A stretch of 64,000 bases of DNA from M50B91 sp964526665 (GTDB lineage Bacteria; Patescibacteriota; Gracilibacteria; UBA4473). The number at the start of each line of letters is the position of its first letter. Positions within the stretch are counted from its first letter, which is position 1. Shown in pieces: positions 1 to 7,129 of this stretch. The notes below the pieces were generated by a model that did no database searches, was not told the DNA's origin, and worked only from the letters and a program-made list of their open reading frames with translations. The stretch covers positions 1 through 64,000 of the forward strand of contig CAZGJL010000003.1 of the NCBI GenBank assembly GCA_964526665.1, in the 5' to 3' direction. A program made the translations under genes and the position numbers.

Positions 1-690
1 CAGAAAAACACGTAAGGACTGTTTATATTCTTTTATTAGAGGCGCTTGTAGTGTCTGACCATTCATTAGATTTCGAATTAAATCTACATAATATCTTTTT
101 ATTTCTTCATTTTCTTTAATGTGAACATTGAATCCAACGTTCATTCCTTGTTCAGCCATAAAAACAATCTTTTCTACGTCAGGGTGATCTTTTAGAAGTT
201 CATCTATGACATCAAAAACCTCATTTCCAATAATAATATCATCTGAAAGATCATATTGTGATTCTGCTCCAATATGGAATAAATCACCCTCTTGAAGCAG
301 ATGAAATACGGCTTTTTGTTGTGAATTTGTAATCTCATCGGGGAAACAATTATCAATCTCATAATTCAATTTAGATCCAGGACGGGAAATAAGTAAAGAT
401 GTATCTGCCTCTGAAGTGGGTGCCTCTAATTTTTCGGGATCATTAGTCATAGAAAATATCATTTTCTCAAACTCAATTGTTTCGGTGTCTTCAGGAAAGC
501 ATATTTCTACATTATCTAGCGTTTCAATACTTTTTTGTTGAAATTCTTTCATTAAATTCAAAATATCGGGGTGAATTTCTTTTAAAACTTTTTCTTGTAG
601 AGGTGTAATACCATTAATGGCATTTTTAATATCTTTACTTGTTAAAGTTTCAGTATTTTCGTTTTTTTGAGGGTCTAATGTGTCAACCAT
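1..690 (-). CDS. hypothetical protein, 3' end cut by window edge
   Basis: The minus strand is open from the ATG at 688-690 to base 1 with no stop, giving 230 codons. The real C-terminus lies outside the window, so the gene is partial. The protein begins MVDTLDPQKNENTETL and is acidic and Asn/Glu/Asp rich. It has no signal peptide, no membrane segment and no catalytic motif that I recognise. The codon use and absence of internal stops over 690 bases support a real gene. Its 5' neighbour is the tRNA-like region at 691-1126. I cannot assign a function. Confidence 0.7.
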   Translation of the reverse strand, partial: MVDTLDPQKNENTETLTSKDIKNAINGITPLQEKVLKEIHPDILNLMKEFQQKSIETLDNVEICFPEDTETIEFEKMIFSMTNDPEKLEAPTSEADTSLLISRPGSKLNYEIDNCFPDEITNSQQKAVFHLLQEGDLFHIGAESQYDLSDDIIIGNEVFDVIDELLKDHPDVEKIVFMAEQGMNVGFNVHIKENEEIKRYYVDLIRNLMNGQTLQAPLIKEYKQSLRVFL

Positions 691-725
691 CTTGAATATC
701 TTATAAATTACGCATATATTAATAC

Positions 726-800
726 TTTTCCCCATGATGTCAATCGACCAGGGTGACCATCGGGTTTCATGCCCGACAGTCACTGAATTAAAGTGGAAAA
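726..800 (+). other. cloverleaf-like inverted-repeat structure
   Basis: Four nested pairings can be drawn: TTTTC (726-730) with GAAAA (796-800), GTCA (739-742) with TGAC (754-757), TCGGG (760-764) with CCCGA (772-776) around a 7-nt loop, and CACT (781-784) with AGTG (792-795) around a 7-nt loop. This resembles a tRNA cloverleaf, and the third arm resembles the initiator-tRNA anticodon stem. The linker before the second arm is too long and there is no CCA end. It lies directly upstream of the minus-strand gene at 1-690, so it could instead be a leader structure on that strand. It is not a confident tRNA. Confidence 0.3.
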
Positions 801-904
801 TTATGTTTTGACACACCCAAAATTAGGGGGTAGAATTTTTATGCCCGAACGTCGTTCAAAAATACATTTTCAACTTCATGAGAACGCCCGGAGCTCGCTT
901 ATAA

Positions 905-984
905 CGCGGAAAACAAGGATTTAAAGAACCACGTTCGGACTCATGACCCGAAGGTCGGTGGTTCAAATCCATCCCCCGCAACCA
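905..984 (+). pseudogene. degenerate initiator-tRNA(CAU)-like gene
   Basis: The 3' half is clearly tRNA-like. It has an anticodon arm with CAT at 942-944 (TCGGA stem, CTCATGA loop, CCCGA stem with one A-C mismatch), a variable loop, a T arm with TTCAAAT loop, and a 3' end CCCCGCA-A-CCA. The 5' end CGCGG (905-909) matches the first five bases of an initiator-tRNA acceptor stem with the usual C1-A72 mismatch. The sixth and seventh acceptor pairs fail, the D arm cannot be folded, and the span is 80 rather than 77 nt. It is best read as a decayed tRNA-fMet copy. A functional but unusual tRNA cannot be excluded. Confidence 0.45.
968..984 (+). repeat. 17-nt tRNA 3'-end direct repeat, copy 1
   Basis: The 17 bases TCCATCCCCCGCAACCA here recur exactly at 1110-1126. 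Both copies are followed within about 20 nt by a similar short GC hairpin and T tract. A duplicated tRNA 3' end is the form left by integration at a tRNA gene or by a tandem tRNA duplication that has decayed. Confidence 0.8.
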
Positions 985-996
985 AAGAAATTAAAT

Positions 997-1020
997 AGTC
1001 CCGCTTGCGGGGCTTTTTTA
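997..1020 (+). terminator. intrinsic terminator after tRNA-like gene
   Basis: AGTCCC pairs with GGGGCT (one G-T wobble) around GCTTGC and is followed by TTTTTT. Confidence 0.7.
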
Positions 1021-1029
1021 TTTCTTTCA

Positions 1030-1077
1030 TTCGCCGTAGGCGAATAGAACCACGCTGGTTCAATCTCGCGAAGCGAG
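1030..1077. repeat. three consecutive short hairpins
   Basis: Three adjacent perfect inverted repeats follow one another: TTCGCC-GTA-GGCGAA (1030-1044), GAACC-ACGCT-GGTTC (1047-1061) and CTCGC-GAA-GCGAG (1065-1077). They lie between the two tRNA 3'-end copies. No reading frame or known RNA family is recognised. Confidence 0.6.
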
Positions 1078-1109
1078 GTACGTAGTTAAAAGATTTGGAA
1101 AAGAAGTCT

Positions 1110-1126
1110 TCCATCCCCCGCAACCA
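1110..1126 (+). repeat. 17-nt tRNA 3'-end direct repeat, copy 2
   Basis: This is an exact copy of 968-984 with no tRNA body in front of it. It is an orphan acceptor/T-arm end. Confidence 0.8.
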
Positions 1127-1139
1127 ATTAAAATCAAAA

Positions 1140-1160
1140 AGTCCCGTTTGGGGCTTTTTT
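1140..1160 (+). terminator. intrinsic terminator
   Basis: AGTCCC-GTTT-GGGGCT is followed by TTTTTT. It is a near copy of the terminator at 997-1020 and touches the 3' end of the convergent minus-strand gene at 1159. Confidence 0.65.
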
Positions 1161-1923
1161 ATTCCGTCAGTTCCATTGGAAACCATAGATCTTCTTCGTT
1201 TTCAGGTTCCAATATAATGGCATGATTATTTCCAGAAAAATTCATTGAAGCTATAACGCCATCAATTACTTCTACTTCCACGTGTCTGACATCTACGACT
1301 TCCGCGTTTTCTCCCTGTACTCGAAACTCAAATAGAAACTTCCAACACCCTGGGCACTTATATGGGGTCACAGAAATAAGTTCGAGATGTGTCCCGCCCG
1401 CTTTGTACTGAGGGGCTTGTTTAATTTCACTTTCTACTATGTGTTGGGTTACATCGACGGACATCCATCGAGGACCTTCCCTCGTATGAGTGGGTGCAGG
1501 TTCAGGGCTAAAAGGGGGGGTGATATTTGGTTCGTAAAATTCAATGGATTTAATTATTCCCGAACGTACTCCGACAAGAACACTATGTGGATCATTTGAC
1601 GTTGGCACATCAAACTCAAATAAGAAATTCCAGCAGGATATACATCGATAATATTCATCAGTAGATACGAGCTTGAGATTCGTTCCTTTGGACTTCTGAT
1701 ATTCGGGTCTTTGTTCAATTTTAATAGCAACCATCATAAGAATTTCATCGAGGCTCATATGCATGAAGTCTTCCATGTTTCCTATCACGGGTTCGACTTG
1801 GCTCTCAATGATAGTGATCGATTGCATTTCTGGAGCAGGGAGCTCGGTTACCATAGGAGGAGCGAGGGTTGTACCAAAAATACTTGAGATAAATGCAGCG
1901 AGAGCGAGAAAAAATGATTCCAT
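1159..1923 (-). CDS. secreted/membrane-anchored protein with duplicated CxxCW domain
   Basis: The 254-residue protein starts with a hydrophobic segment (residues 2-22, FFLALAAFISSIFG) that fits a signal peptide or anchor. The rest is two copies of one domain of about 75 residues. Copy 1 is around residues 57-135 with core YYRCISCWNFLFEF, and copy 2 around 153-232 with core YKCPGCWKFLFEF. Each copy opens with an acidic helix (IKIEQRPEYQ / SEIKQAPQY), then G-T-x-L-x-L, then the CxxCW strand, and ends in a hydrophobic strand. The paired cysteines could form a disulfide or bind metal. I do not recognise the family by name. The next gene on this strand is rnhB, 63 nt upstream. Confidence 0.75.
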   Translation of the reverse strand: MESFFLALAAFISSIFGTTLAPPMVTELPAPEMQSITIIESQVEPVIGNMEDFMHMSLDEILMMVAIKIEQRPEYQKSKGTNLKLVSTDEYYRCISCWNFLFEFDVPTSNDPHSVLVGVRSGIIKSIEFYEPNITPPFSPEPAPTHTREGPRWMSVDVTQHIVESEIKQAPQYKAGGTHLELISVTPYKCPGCWKFLFEFRVQGENAEVVDVRHVEVEVIDGVIASMNFSGNNHAIILEPENEEDLWFPMELTE

Positions 1924-1986
1924 TTTTTATAAATTATCCATGTAAGTATACGGTATTTTTTTCAAAAAGTAATAAAGGAGAGATTT

Positions 1987-2562
1987 TCAAAACAACGTTC
2001 CCTGCGTCAATACCGTCCGCAAAGGATCATAGCTTTTTCGATGTTCGGGACAGTAGATTTCCTTTGCCAATAGCTTCATATGTGACGCCGCACCATATCC
2101 CCTGTGATGTTCAAATCCAAACTGTGGATATTTTTTGCCCAACTCAATCATATAATCATCCCGTGTTACTTTTGCTACAATAGATGCAGCAGAAATAACC
2201 GGAATACGGTCATCGCCTTTGATATATTCTTCGCGAGGAATATCGAATTGGAAGTGGTCATTTCCATCAATGAGGAGCGTTTTTGGTCGTGATTTCAATT
2301 TCCCAGTAGCTCGCCACATTGCTTCACGTGTTGCCTTTCTTACTCCCAATCTATCCACTTCTTCGGCAGAACTAAATCCGATTGCCCAATCGCATTTTTC
2401 TTGTATCAAAATGAATGCTTCGCGACGTTGTATGTCGGTAAGTTTTTTACTGTCTTCTAATTTTTCCACAGGGAAATCTTCAGGTAAGATGACAGCGCCA
2501 GCGACGATAGGGCCGGCAAGTGCACCACGTCCTGCTTCATCAAGTCCAGCAATGTTTGACAT
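1987..2562 (-). CDS. rnhB: ribonuclease HII
   Basis: The enzyme cleaves the RNA strand of RNA-DNA hybrids and removes misincorporated ribonucleotides from DNA. The 191-residue length is normal. The N-terminal motif DEAGRG (residues 8-13) carries the first catalytic Asp-Glu pair, and LLIDGND near residue 97 and ASIVAKVTRDD near residue 128 carry the other conserved acidic residues. It lies 55 nt downstream of gdhA on the same strand, separated by a copy of the dispersed ACTACAAACTTCAAA repeat. Confidence 0.95.
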   Translation of the reverse strand: MSNIAGLDEAGRGALAGPIVAGAVILPEDFPVEKLEDSKKLTDIQRREAFILIQEKCDWAIGFSSAEEVDRLGVRKATREAMWRATGKLKSRPKTLLIDGNDHFQFDIPREEYIKGDDRIPVISAASIVAKVTRDDYMIELGKKYPQFGFEHHRGYGAASHMKLLAKEIYCPEHRKSYDPLRTVLTQGTLF

Positions 2563-2574
2563 AAAATTTTAGTT

Positions 2575-2612
2575 TTAAAACTACAATTTACAAACTTCAA
2601 ACTACAAAAAAG
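2575..2612. repeat. dispersed ACTACAAACTTCAAA-type repeat
   Basis: AAAACTACAATTTACAAACT and its continuation lie between gdhA and rnhB. The words ACTACAA and CAAACTTCAAA recur at 5896-5976, 17908-17941, 18107-18147, 26471-26549, 28077-28104 and 39962-40020. Confidence 0.6.
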
Positions 2613-2616
2613 AATA

Positions 2617-3918
2617 CTATACACGGCCTCGCAATTTCATAGCGGTTACAATTCGTTCTACCCCAAGGACAAACGCTGCTTCACGATATGAAACGTCGTA
2701 TTGTTCTTTAATTTTCATGAAATCATCAAAGGCGTTATCCATAACTTTTTTCAATTTTGTAATCACGTACTCTTCCTCCCAGACATCTCCAGATCGGTTT
2801 TGTACCCATTCAAAGTAAGAAACAGTTACTCCTCCAGCATTCGCAAGAATATCTGGTATAACAACGATTCCTTTCTGCTCCATAATAGCATCTGCTTCTG
2901 GTGTTACCGGTCCATTTGCAAGTTCCAGAAGAATTTTTGCTTTGATATTATCGGCATTTTCTTCATGGATTACACCATCAAGCGCAGCGAGAACAAGTAC
3001 ATCTACGTCGAGTTCTAATAATTCTTCATTTGAAACAGTTTTTACACTTTCAATCTTCATTTTTTCAATATCACATGAATCTCCTTCGCAGAAATTTCCA
3101 CGGAGAGAGCCAGTATCTTTTTTCCACGTATTTAATTTTTTTACATCAAAAGCACAGGCTTGTCCGTCACATACGACGGCTCCTCGAGAATCTGAAGCCG
3201 CTATAATTTTAAACCCGGCTTTGTGAGCGAGTTCTGCAAAATATGCTCCTGCATTTCCAAATCCCTGTACAGCAATAGTTGTATCCTCAGCTTTTTTTCC
3301 AGTTTTTTCTAAATATTTCTGCAGAACAAAGAGTCCTCCTTGACTGGTTGCATAGGATCGTCCAAGTGATCCACCGAGTTCAAGAGGTTTTCCTGTAATA
3401 ACTCCTGGTGAGAGATATCCGAGAACTTTTTCGTGCTCATCAAGCATCCACGCCATGATTTGTGGAGTAGTATAGACATCTGGTGCGGGGACATCCCGGT
3501 TTACTCCAAAAATCCCTTTCTCCGTTCCCCATCGAAAATATGCACGACTCATTCGCTCAAGTTCGGTATCAGAAAGTTCTTTTGGGTTTACTTGAATTCC
3601 ACCTTTCCCTCCTCCCATAGGAATATTCACTACAGCACATTTGAGCGACATGAGGCTCGCGAGAGCTTTTACTTCATCCAAATCAGCTTCGTGATGAAAA
3701 CGAATTCCTCCTTTGTATGGTCCACGAGCAGAATTGTGCTCTACTCGATATCCAGGAACTTTTCGCGTCTCCCCAGAATCAAGCTTGAATTCCACTTCGG
3801 TTTCGTGGATATATTCAGGTGTTTCGAGTGCCTTGAGTGCGGTATCAGAAAGACCAATAGTCTTGGAAGCCGATCGCAGGTTAATAAGAAAGTTTTCAAA
3901 CGGTTTTTTTGCAGCCAT
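2617..3918 (-). CDS. gdhA: glutamate dehydrogenase (Glu/Leu/Phe/Val family)
   Basis: This enzyme interconverts glutamate and 2-oxoglutarate plus ammonia with NAD(P). The 433 residues match the hexameric bacterial/archaeal type. PYKGGIRFH and NIPMGGGKGGI hold the substrate-binding and catalytic lysines. A Rossmann segment TTIAVQGFGNAGAYFAELA follows, and the C-terminal part has LANGPVTPEADAI and DILANAGGVTVSYFEW. A clear promoter (TTGACG-17-TAAAAT on the minus strand, 3949-3977) precedes it with a leader of about 24 nt. In a small genome this is a plausible main route for ammonia assimilation or release. Cofactor preference cannot be read with confidence. Confidence 0.95.
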   Translation of the reverse strand: MAAKKPFENFLINLRSASKTIGLSDTALKALETPEYIHETEVEFKLDSGETRKVPGYRVEHNSARGPYKGGIRFHHEADLDEVKALASLMSLKCAVVNIPMGGGKGGIQVNPKELSDTELERMSRAYFRWGTEKGIFGVNRDVPAPDVYTTPQIMAWMLDEHEKVLGYLSPGVITGKPLELGGSLGRSYATSQGGLFVLQKYLEKTGKKAEDTTIAVQGFGNAGAYFAELAHKAGFKIIAASDSRGAVVCDGQACAFDVKKLNTWKKDTGSLRGNFCEGDSCDIEKMKIESVKTVSNEELLELDVDVLVLAALDGVIHEENADNIKAKILLELANGPVTPEADAIMEQKGIVVIPDILANAGGVTVSYFEWVQNRSGDVWEEEYVITKLKKVMDNAFDDFMKIKEQYDVSYREAAFVLGVERIVTAMKLRGRV

Positions 3919-3948
3919 TGTGTAGAGGGGGAAGAAATATTCCTGAAG

Positions 3949-3977
3949 ATTTTAGAACGCTTAAAAGCACTCGTCAA
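3949..3977 (-). promoter_or_regulatory. sigma-70 promoter of gdhA
   Basis: Reading the minus strand, TTGACG and TAAAAT are separated by exactly 17 nt, and the start codon at 3918 is 30 nt past the -10 box. Confidence 0.7.
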
Positions 3978-4056
3978 AAGTTTAATCTTTTTGTTCAGTG
4001 TAAAAAATGGGGGAGTTTCTGCGTGTTTTTTAAGAGGGTTTTTTCCCTGTAAAAAT

Positions 4057-4085
4057 TTGACAACGAGGGGGCATCCGACTAAATT
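4057..4085 (+). promoter_or_regulatory. sigma-70 promoter of rpmH-rnpA-yidC
   Basis: TTGACA (4057-4062) and TAAATT (4080-4085) are spaced by 17 nt. The expected transcription start is near 4092, about 23 nt before the rpmH ATG. Confidence 0.75.
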
Positions 4086-4114
4086 GCGCCCGAATAGAAC
4101 TTTGAACTTTTCAA

Positions 4115-4267
4115 ATGATTGCAAAACGACGATGGCGAAAACGAATGCGAACTCACGGGTTCCGCGCACGAATGCAGACTCCTACGGGGCGTCGAGTGCT
4201 TGCTGCTCGTCGAAAAAAGGGACGAAAGTTATTGAGTGTTGCAGGAAAAGCTTCTTCTTGGAACTAA
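4115..4267 (+). CDS. rpmH: 50S ribosomal protein L34
   Basis: This 50-residue basic protein is too short for most ORF cutoffs. It contains the L34 core RTHGFRARMQTPTGRRVL and then AARRKKGRKLLSV, which identify it securely. It is a structural protein of the large ribosomal subunit and starts the conserved rpmH-rnpA-yidC order. The usual N-terminus (MKRTFQP) is missing. Codons for T-F-Q sit in frame directly before the ATG at 4115 but are cut off by a TGA at 4103-4105, and R-T codons occur just upstream in another frame. The start may have been displaced by a small duplication (ACTTTGAACTTTT). No Shine-Dalgarno sequence is visible. Confidence 0.9.
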   Translation: MIAKRRWRKRMRTHGFRARMQTPTGRRVLAARRKKGRKLLSVAGKASSWN

Positions 4268-4276
4268 AAAAATCTC

Positions 4277-4606
4277 ATGTTGGCACGCAAATTTAGATTC
4301 ACAACTCGGCTTTTTGACCGAGTTTTTCGTCGTTCAAGACGAATTAAAATTGATGGATGGACATTCCTTGTCTCTCCGGCGCGTGGAGTACCACGATTTT
4401 CTGTGGTAGCAGGAAAAAAGATTTCAAAATCAGCCGTAGAGCGAAATAAAATTAGACGCCAAATTTATCCAATTTTTGCAGAAAAATTACAAAATAAAGT
4501 AGACAGTAATGTTATTTTTCTGTACAACGGAGCCGCTAAATTTGATCGACATGAATCACTTCTAGCAGCATGTGAAAAGCTTATTACTCAACTTTCAAAT
4601 ACATGA
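4277..4606 (+). CDS. rnpA: ribonuclease P protein component
   Basis: RnpA binds RNase P RNA and helps it remove 5' leaders from pre-tRNAs. The 109 residues include the family signature SAVERNKIRRQI (around residues 54-65) and the preceding basic/aromatic patch FLVSPARGVPRFSVV. It begins 9 nt after rpmH and its TGA stop overlaps the yidC ATG (ATGA at 4603-4606), so translation of the two is probably coupled. The overlap also fixes the yidC start. Confidence 0.93.
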   Translation: MLARKFRFTTRLFDRVFRRSRRIKIDGWTFLVSPARGVPRFSVVAGKKISKSAVERNKIRRQIYPIFAEKLQNKVDSNVIFLYNGAAKFDRHESLLAACEKLITQLSNT

Positions 4607-5871
4607 TAGATAAAAAATCGCTCCCAATGGATAAAATACAAAAGTTCTTTAAGAGCTTTTTGATCTGGTTCGCCGTGTTCTACGGAATTATGTGGGGATA
4701 CAATAAGTTTTTTGCACCAACACCAGAGATAACAGAGGGAGAAGAAGTAAAAAATGGGACAGTAACTATTGAAACAATTAGAGGAGGAGATGAGTTAGCT
4801 ATTGGAAATTTAGCGCAATGGGATATTAAGAATGAGTCAGAGGAGACAGTAATATTTGATACTCCGTGTGGGGCAGAAACATCATCATTAAAGCTGATAC
4901 AACTTGAATTAGGAGGAACAAAAGAAATATCAAAATTTAATGATTGTGGAGAATTTGTTCTCGAAGGATTTACTCTTGAATCAGGAAAATCACGTGCTTT
5001 TGATCTTCGAGACTGGAACCAGGATATGTTTTCAGAAATAGGAGTATTTGCTATTGAAATGACCTTTTCCCGAGAAGGAGGCGATTCGCTTGTTATACAA
5101 TCAGAAACAGTTGAATTTCAATCAGTGAATACTCTTCGAAAGTTATTTCGAGCATTGATTAGTCAACCATTGTTTAACTTACTGGTGCTCTTGTCACAGC
5201 ACATGGCTTTTGGATGGGCTATTGTAGTATTGACGATATTAGTGCGATTAGCGTTGTTTTTTCCAAATCAGAACGCCATGAAATCACAACGGAGAATGCA
5301 ACAATTGCAGCCGAAACTTGATGATTTACGTAAAAAATATGGAAAGGATCAGCAGCAGATAGCGAAAAAAACTATGGAATTATACAAAACACACAAGGTT
5401 TCTCCCATGAGTTCTTGTTGGCCAATGTTGATTCAGCTTCCTATTATGTTGGGAGTGTATTGGATTGTTCGTGATGGATTATCACCACACTTAAGCCATT
5501 TGTTGTACTCATTCAATCTTGATGTAGATCTTACTAACTTTAATGAAATGTTTTTGGGGCTGAATCTTACAGCACGAAACATAATAGTGCTTCCTGTGAT
5601 TGTAGCAGTAGCACAGTGGGGAGCAGTGAAATTATCAATGGTACGAGCCAAAAAACGATCGAAAGACACCGGGTCCAAAACTCCGGGTCAAATGGAACAA
5701 ATGAACAAAATGATGCTCTGGGTTATGCCAGCCATGATGGGGTTCTTTACGGCAACCTTCCCTGCAGCAGTAGGGATTTACTGGTTGGCAAGTACGATCT
5801 TTTCTATCGGACAACAATGGTTTGTGAATCATTTGCTTGATAAACCACAAGTCACAAAAAAAATTGCATAA
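4603..5871 (+). CDS. yidC: membrane protein insertase YidC/OxaA
   Basis: YidC inserts and folds proteins in the cytoplasmic membrane, alone or with Sec. The 422 residues show an N-terminal membrane segment (about 15-33), an extracytoplasmic domain (about 40-180), then the conserved insertase core. The core contains the coiled cytoplasmic hairpin QRRMQQLQPKLDDLRKKYGK, MSSCWPMLIQLPIMLGVYW, and two C-terminal helices (MLWVMPAMMGFFTATFPAAV and GIYWLASTIFSIGQQW). The periplasmic domain is longer than in the Gram-positive type and smaller than in E. coli. The start at 4603 overlaps the rnpA stop; an internal Met at 4627 is an alternative. yidD and jag are not adjacent. Confidence 0.93.
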   Translation: MIDKKSLPMDKIQKFFKSFLIWFAVFYGIMWGYNKFFAPTPEITEGEEVKNGTVTIETIRGGDELAIGNLAQWDIKNESEETVIFDTPCGAETSSLKLIQLELGGTKEISKFNDCGEFVLEGFTLESGKSRAFDLRDWNQDMFSEIGVFAIEMTFSREGGDSLVIQSETVEFQSVNTLRKLFRALISQPLFNLLVLLSQHMAFGWAIVVLTILVRLALFFPNQNAMKSQRRMQQLQPKLDDLRKKYGKDQQQIAKKTMELYKTHKVSPMSSCWPMLIQLPIMLGVYWIVRDGLSPHLSHLLYSFNLDVDLTNFNEMFLGLNLTARNIIVLPVIVAVAQWGAVKLSMVRAKKRSKDTGSKTPGQMEQMNKMMLWVMPAMMGFFTATFPAAVGIYWLASTIFSIGQQWFVNHLLDKPQVTKKIA

Positions 5872-5895
5872 AAGGGACTTTAGAAGGAATTTTTT

Positions 5896-5976
5896 AAAAC
5901 TTCAAACTTCAGTCTTCAATCTTCAAATATGGAACTTCAAAATTTGTAGTTTGCAGTTTGTAGACTGAAGTTTGAT
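5896..5976. repeat. dispersed repeat with 14-bp inverted ends
   Basis: TCAAACTTCAGTCT (5902-5915) is a perfect inverted match of AGACTGAAGTTTGA (5962-5975), and the interior holds CTTCAAATATGGAACTTCAA and TTGTAGTTTGCAGTTTGTAG. It fills most of the gap between yidC and the PrsW-like gene. It has the form of a small palindromic (REP/MITE-like) element and could fold into a long hairpin that ends transcription. Confidence 0.75.
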
Positions 5977-6006
5977 ATGTCCTAGTTGCTTGTTTTTTCA
6001 CGTTAA

Positions 6007-7128
6007 ATGTGGTTTAATTACCAGATTGCGTTTTTTCTTTCGCAACAAATACATTTAATGGAACTTTCCCTTCTTTGGACCGTGATAAAATTTGGAGCGA
6101 TGAGCGCGCTTCCTATCGCGTGCTGGATTCTGTTTTTTCAAAAACAAAATCCGGAAAAGAATCGATTTGTGTTTTGGACATTCCTTGCAGGGATGTTTGC
6201 AGTGTTGCCTATCAAAGCGTATGAGAAGATATGGGATGTTTCGGTGCTTTATTTTGAGCACATAAATATGTTTGAATATATTTCGAATATTATTAACTGG
6301 CCATCTTTTCCTCGAATATTCTCTTTTATTATTGTAAGTGCGCTTGTTGCGGTTTCTATGTTCCTTGTTATTGCTCTTATAATGTTCCTTGTGGAGGTTT
6401 TTTGCACGAAAGGGAACACGACACGGAGATTTAAAAAGAAATTCCTTAATATCGCAGAATCGCCTTTTATATTTATTACGGTTGGAGCGGTTTTTGGTAT
6501 TTCAGCGTATTTTTTATCAGAATTCTTTCCTTCAAAAGTTTGGTTTTTTGTAGTGGTAGGAATGCTGGAGGAATTTGTAAAATACTTAATGTTGCGATTT
6601 GCTGATGAAGATAGAATTACTTCCGTATCAGATGCCATATCATTTGCCATTATTATTGCATTAGGATTTGCCTTTATAGAAAACATTATTTATTTGGCTC
6701 GGTTTTGGGAGAGTGCCAATGGTGATATGGCAAGCTTTTCGGCATTTTATCTCCTTCGTTCAAGCGTATCGGTGATTGCGCATGTATGTTTTTCTGCAAT
6801 ATTGGGATATTTTTATGGAATTGCTCGTTTTTCTACAGAGATTTATAAAGAAGAATCACGAAAAAATCAGCATCCTGTATTACGATGGATGCACAAAATT
6901 TTTCATGTAAAAGGATCGGTTCTCTTCCATGAGGAGAAACTATTGGAAGGAATGTTACTGGCAATTATTGCACATGCAATCTTTAATTCATTCCTTGAAT
7001 TAGGACAGATTATATTTATCTTTCCATTTCTTTTTATACTCTTTGCATTGATCTTGAAATTGCTTCATCGAAAATCAACCCACATCCGTCGCGGGTTGTG
7101 GTTGCAAGATGTAGCTCCTCGTAAATAA
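6007..7128 (+). CDS. PrsW-family intramembrane metalloprotease
   Basis: The 373-residue protein has about eight hydrophobic segments. It carries the PrsW motifs: EEFVKYLMLR (E-E-x-x-K, about residue 190), FAFIENIIYL (about 222), HVCFSAILGYFYG (about 262) and AHAIFNSFLELG (about 325). In Bacillus, PrsW cleaves an anti-sigma factor in the membrane; the CPR members have no proven substrate. The start at 6007 gives a 17-residue extension, and the Met at 6058 (MELSLLWTVIKFG) is an equally good start. It stops 1 nt before the end of the convergent sigma-4/HARE gene. Confidence 0.8.
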   Translation: MWFNYQIAFFLSQQIHLMELSLLWTVIKFGAMSALPIACWILFFQKQNPEKNRFVFWTFLAGMFAVLPIKAYEKIWDVSVLYFEHINMFEYISNIINWPSFPRIFSFIIVSALVAVSMFLVIALIMFLVEVFCTKGNTTRRFKKKFLNIAESPFIFITVGAVFGISAYFLSEFFPSKVWFFVVVGMLEEFVKYLMLRFADEDRITSVSDAISFAIIIALGFAFIENIIYLARFWESANGDMASFSAFYLLRSSVSVIAHVCFSAILGYFYGIARFSTEIYKEESRKNQHPVLRWMHKIFHVKGSVLFHEEKLLEGMLLAIIAHAIFNSFLELGQIIFIFPFLFILFALILKLLHRKSTHIRRGLWLQDVAPRK

Positions 7129-7129
7129 A

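Noticed and set aside
691..984. Group I intron or tmRNA in the tRNA-like region
   Set aside because: No conserved group I core (the P7 and S-type elements) is present and the tRNA halves are contiguous. No tag reading frame or 5' end pairing with the 3' CCCCGCA-ACCA is found for a tmRNA.
941..1186. Minus-strand frame of 81 codons ending AGDGFEPPTFGS
   Set aside because: This string is the well-known false translation of the reverse strand of an initiator/Met tRNA 3' half, and the region is explained by the tRNA-like sequence and terminators.
3433..4296. Plus-strand frame of 287 codons over gdhA and rpmH
   Set aside because: It is antisense to gdhA, whose protein is unmistakable, and runs out of frame through rpmH.
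4115..5871. Chromosomal replication origin next to rpmH
   Set aside because: rpmH-rnpA-yidC often lies near oriC, but no dnaA, dnaN or DnaA-box cluster is seen here.
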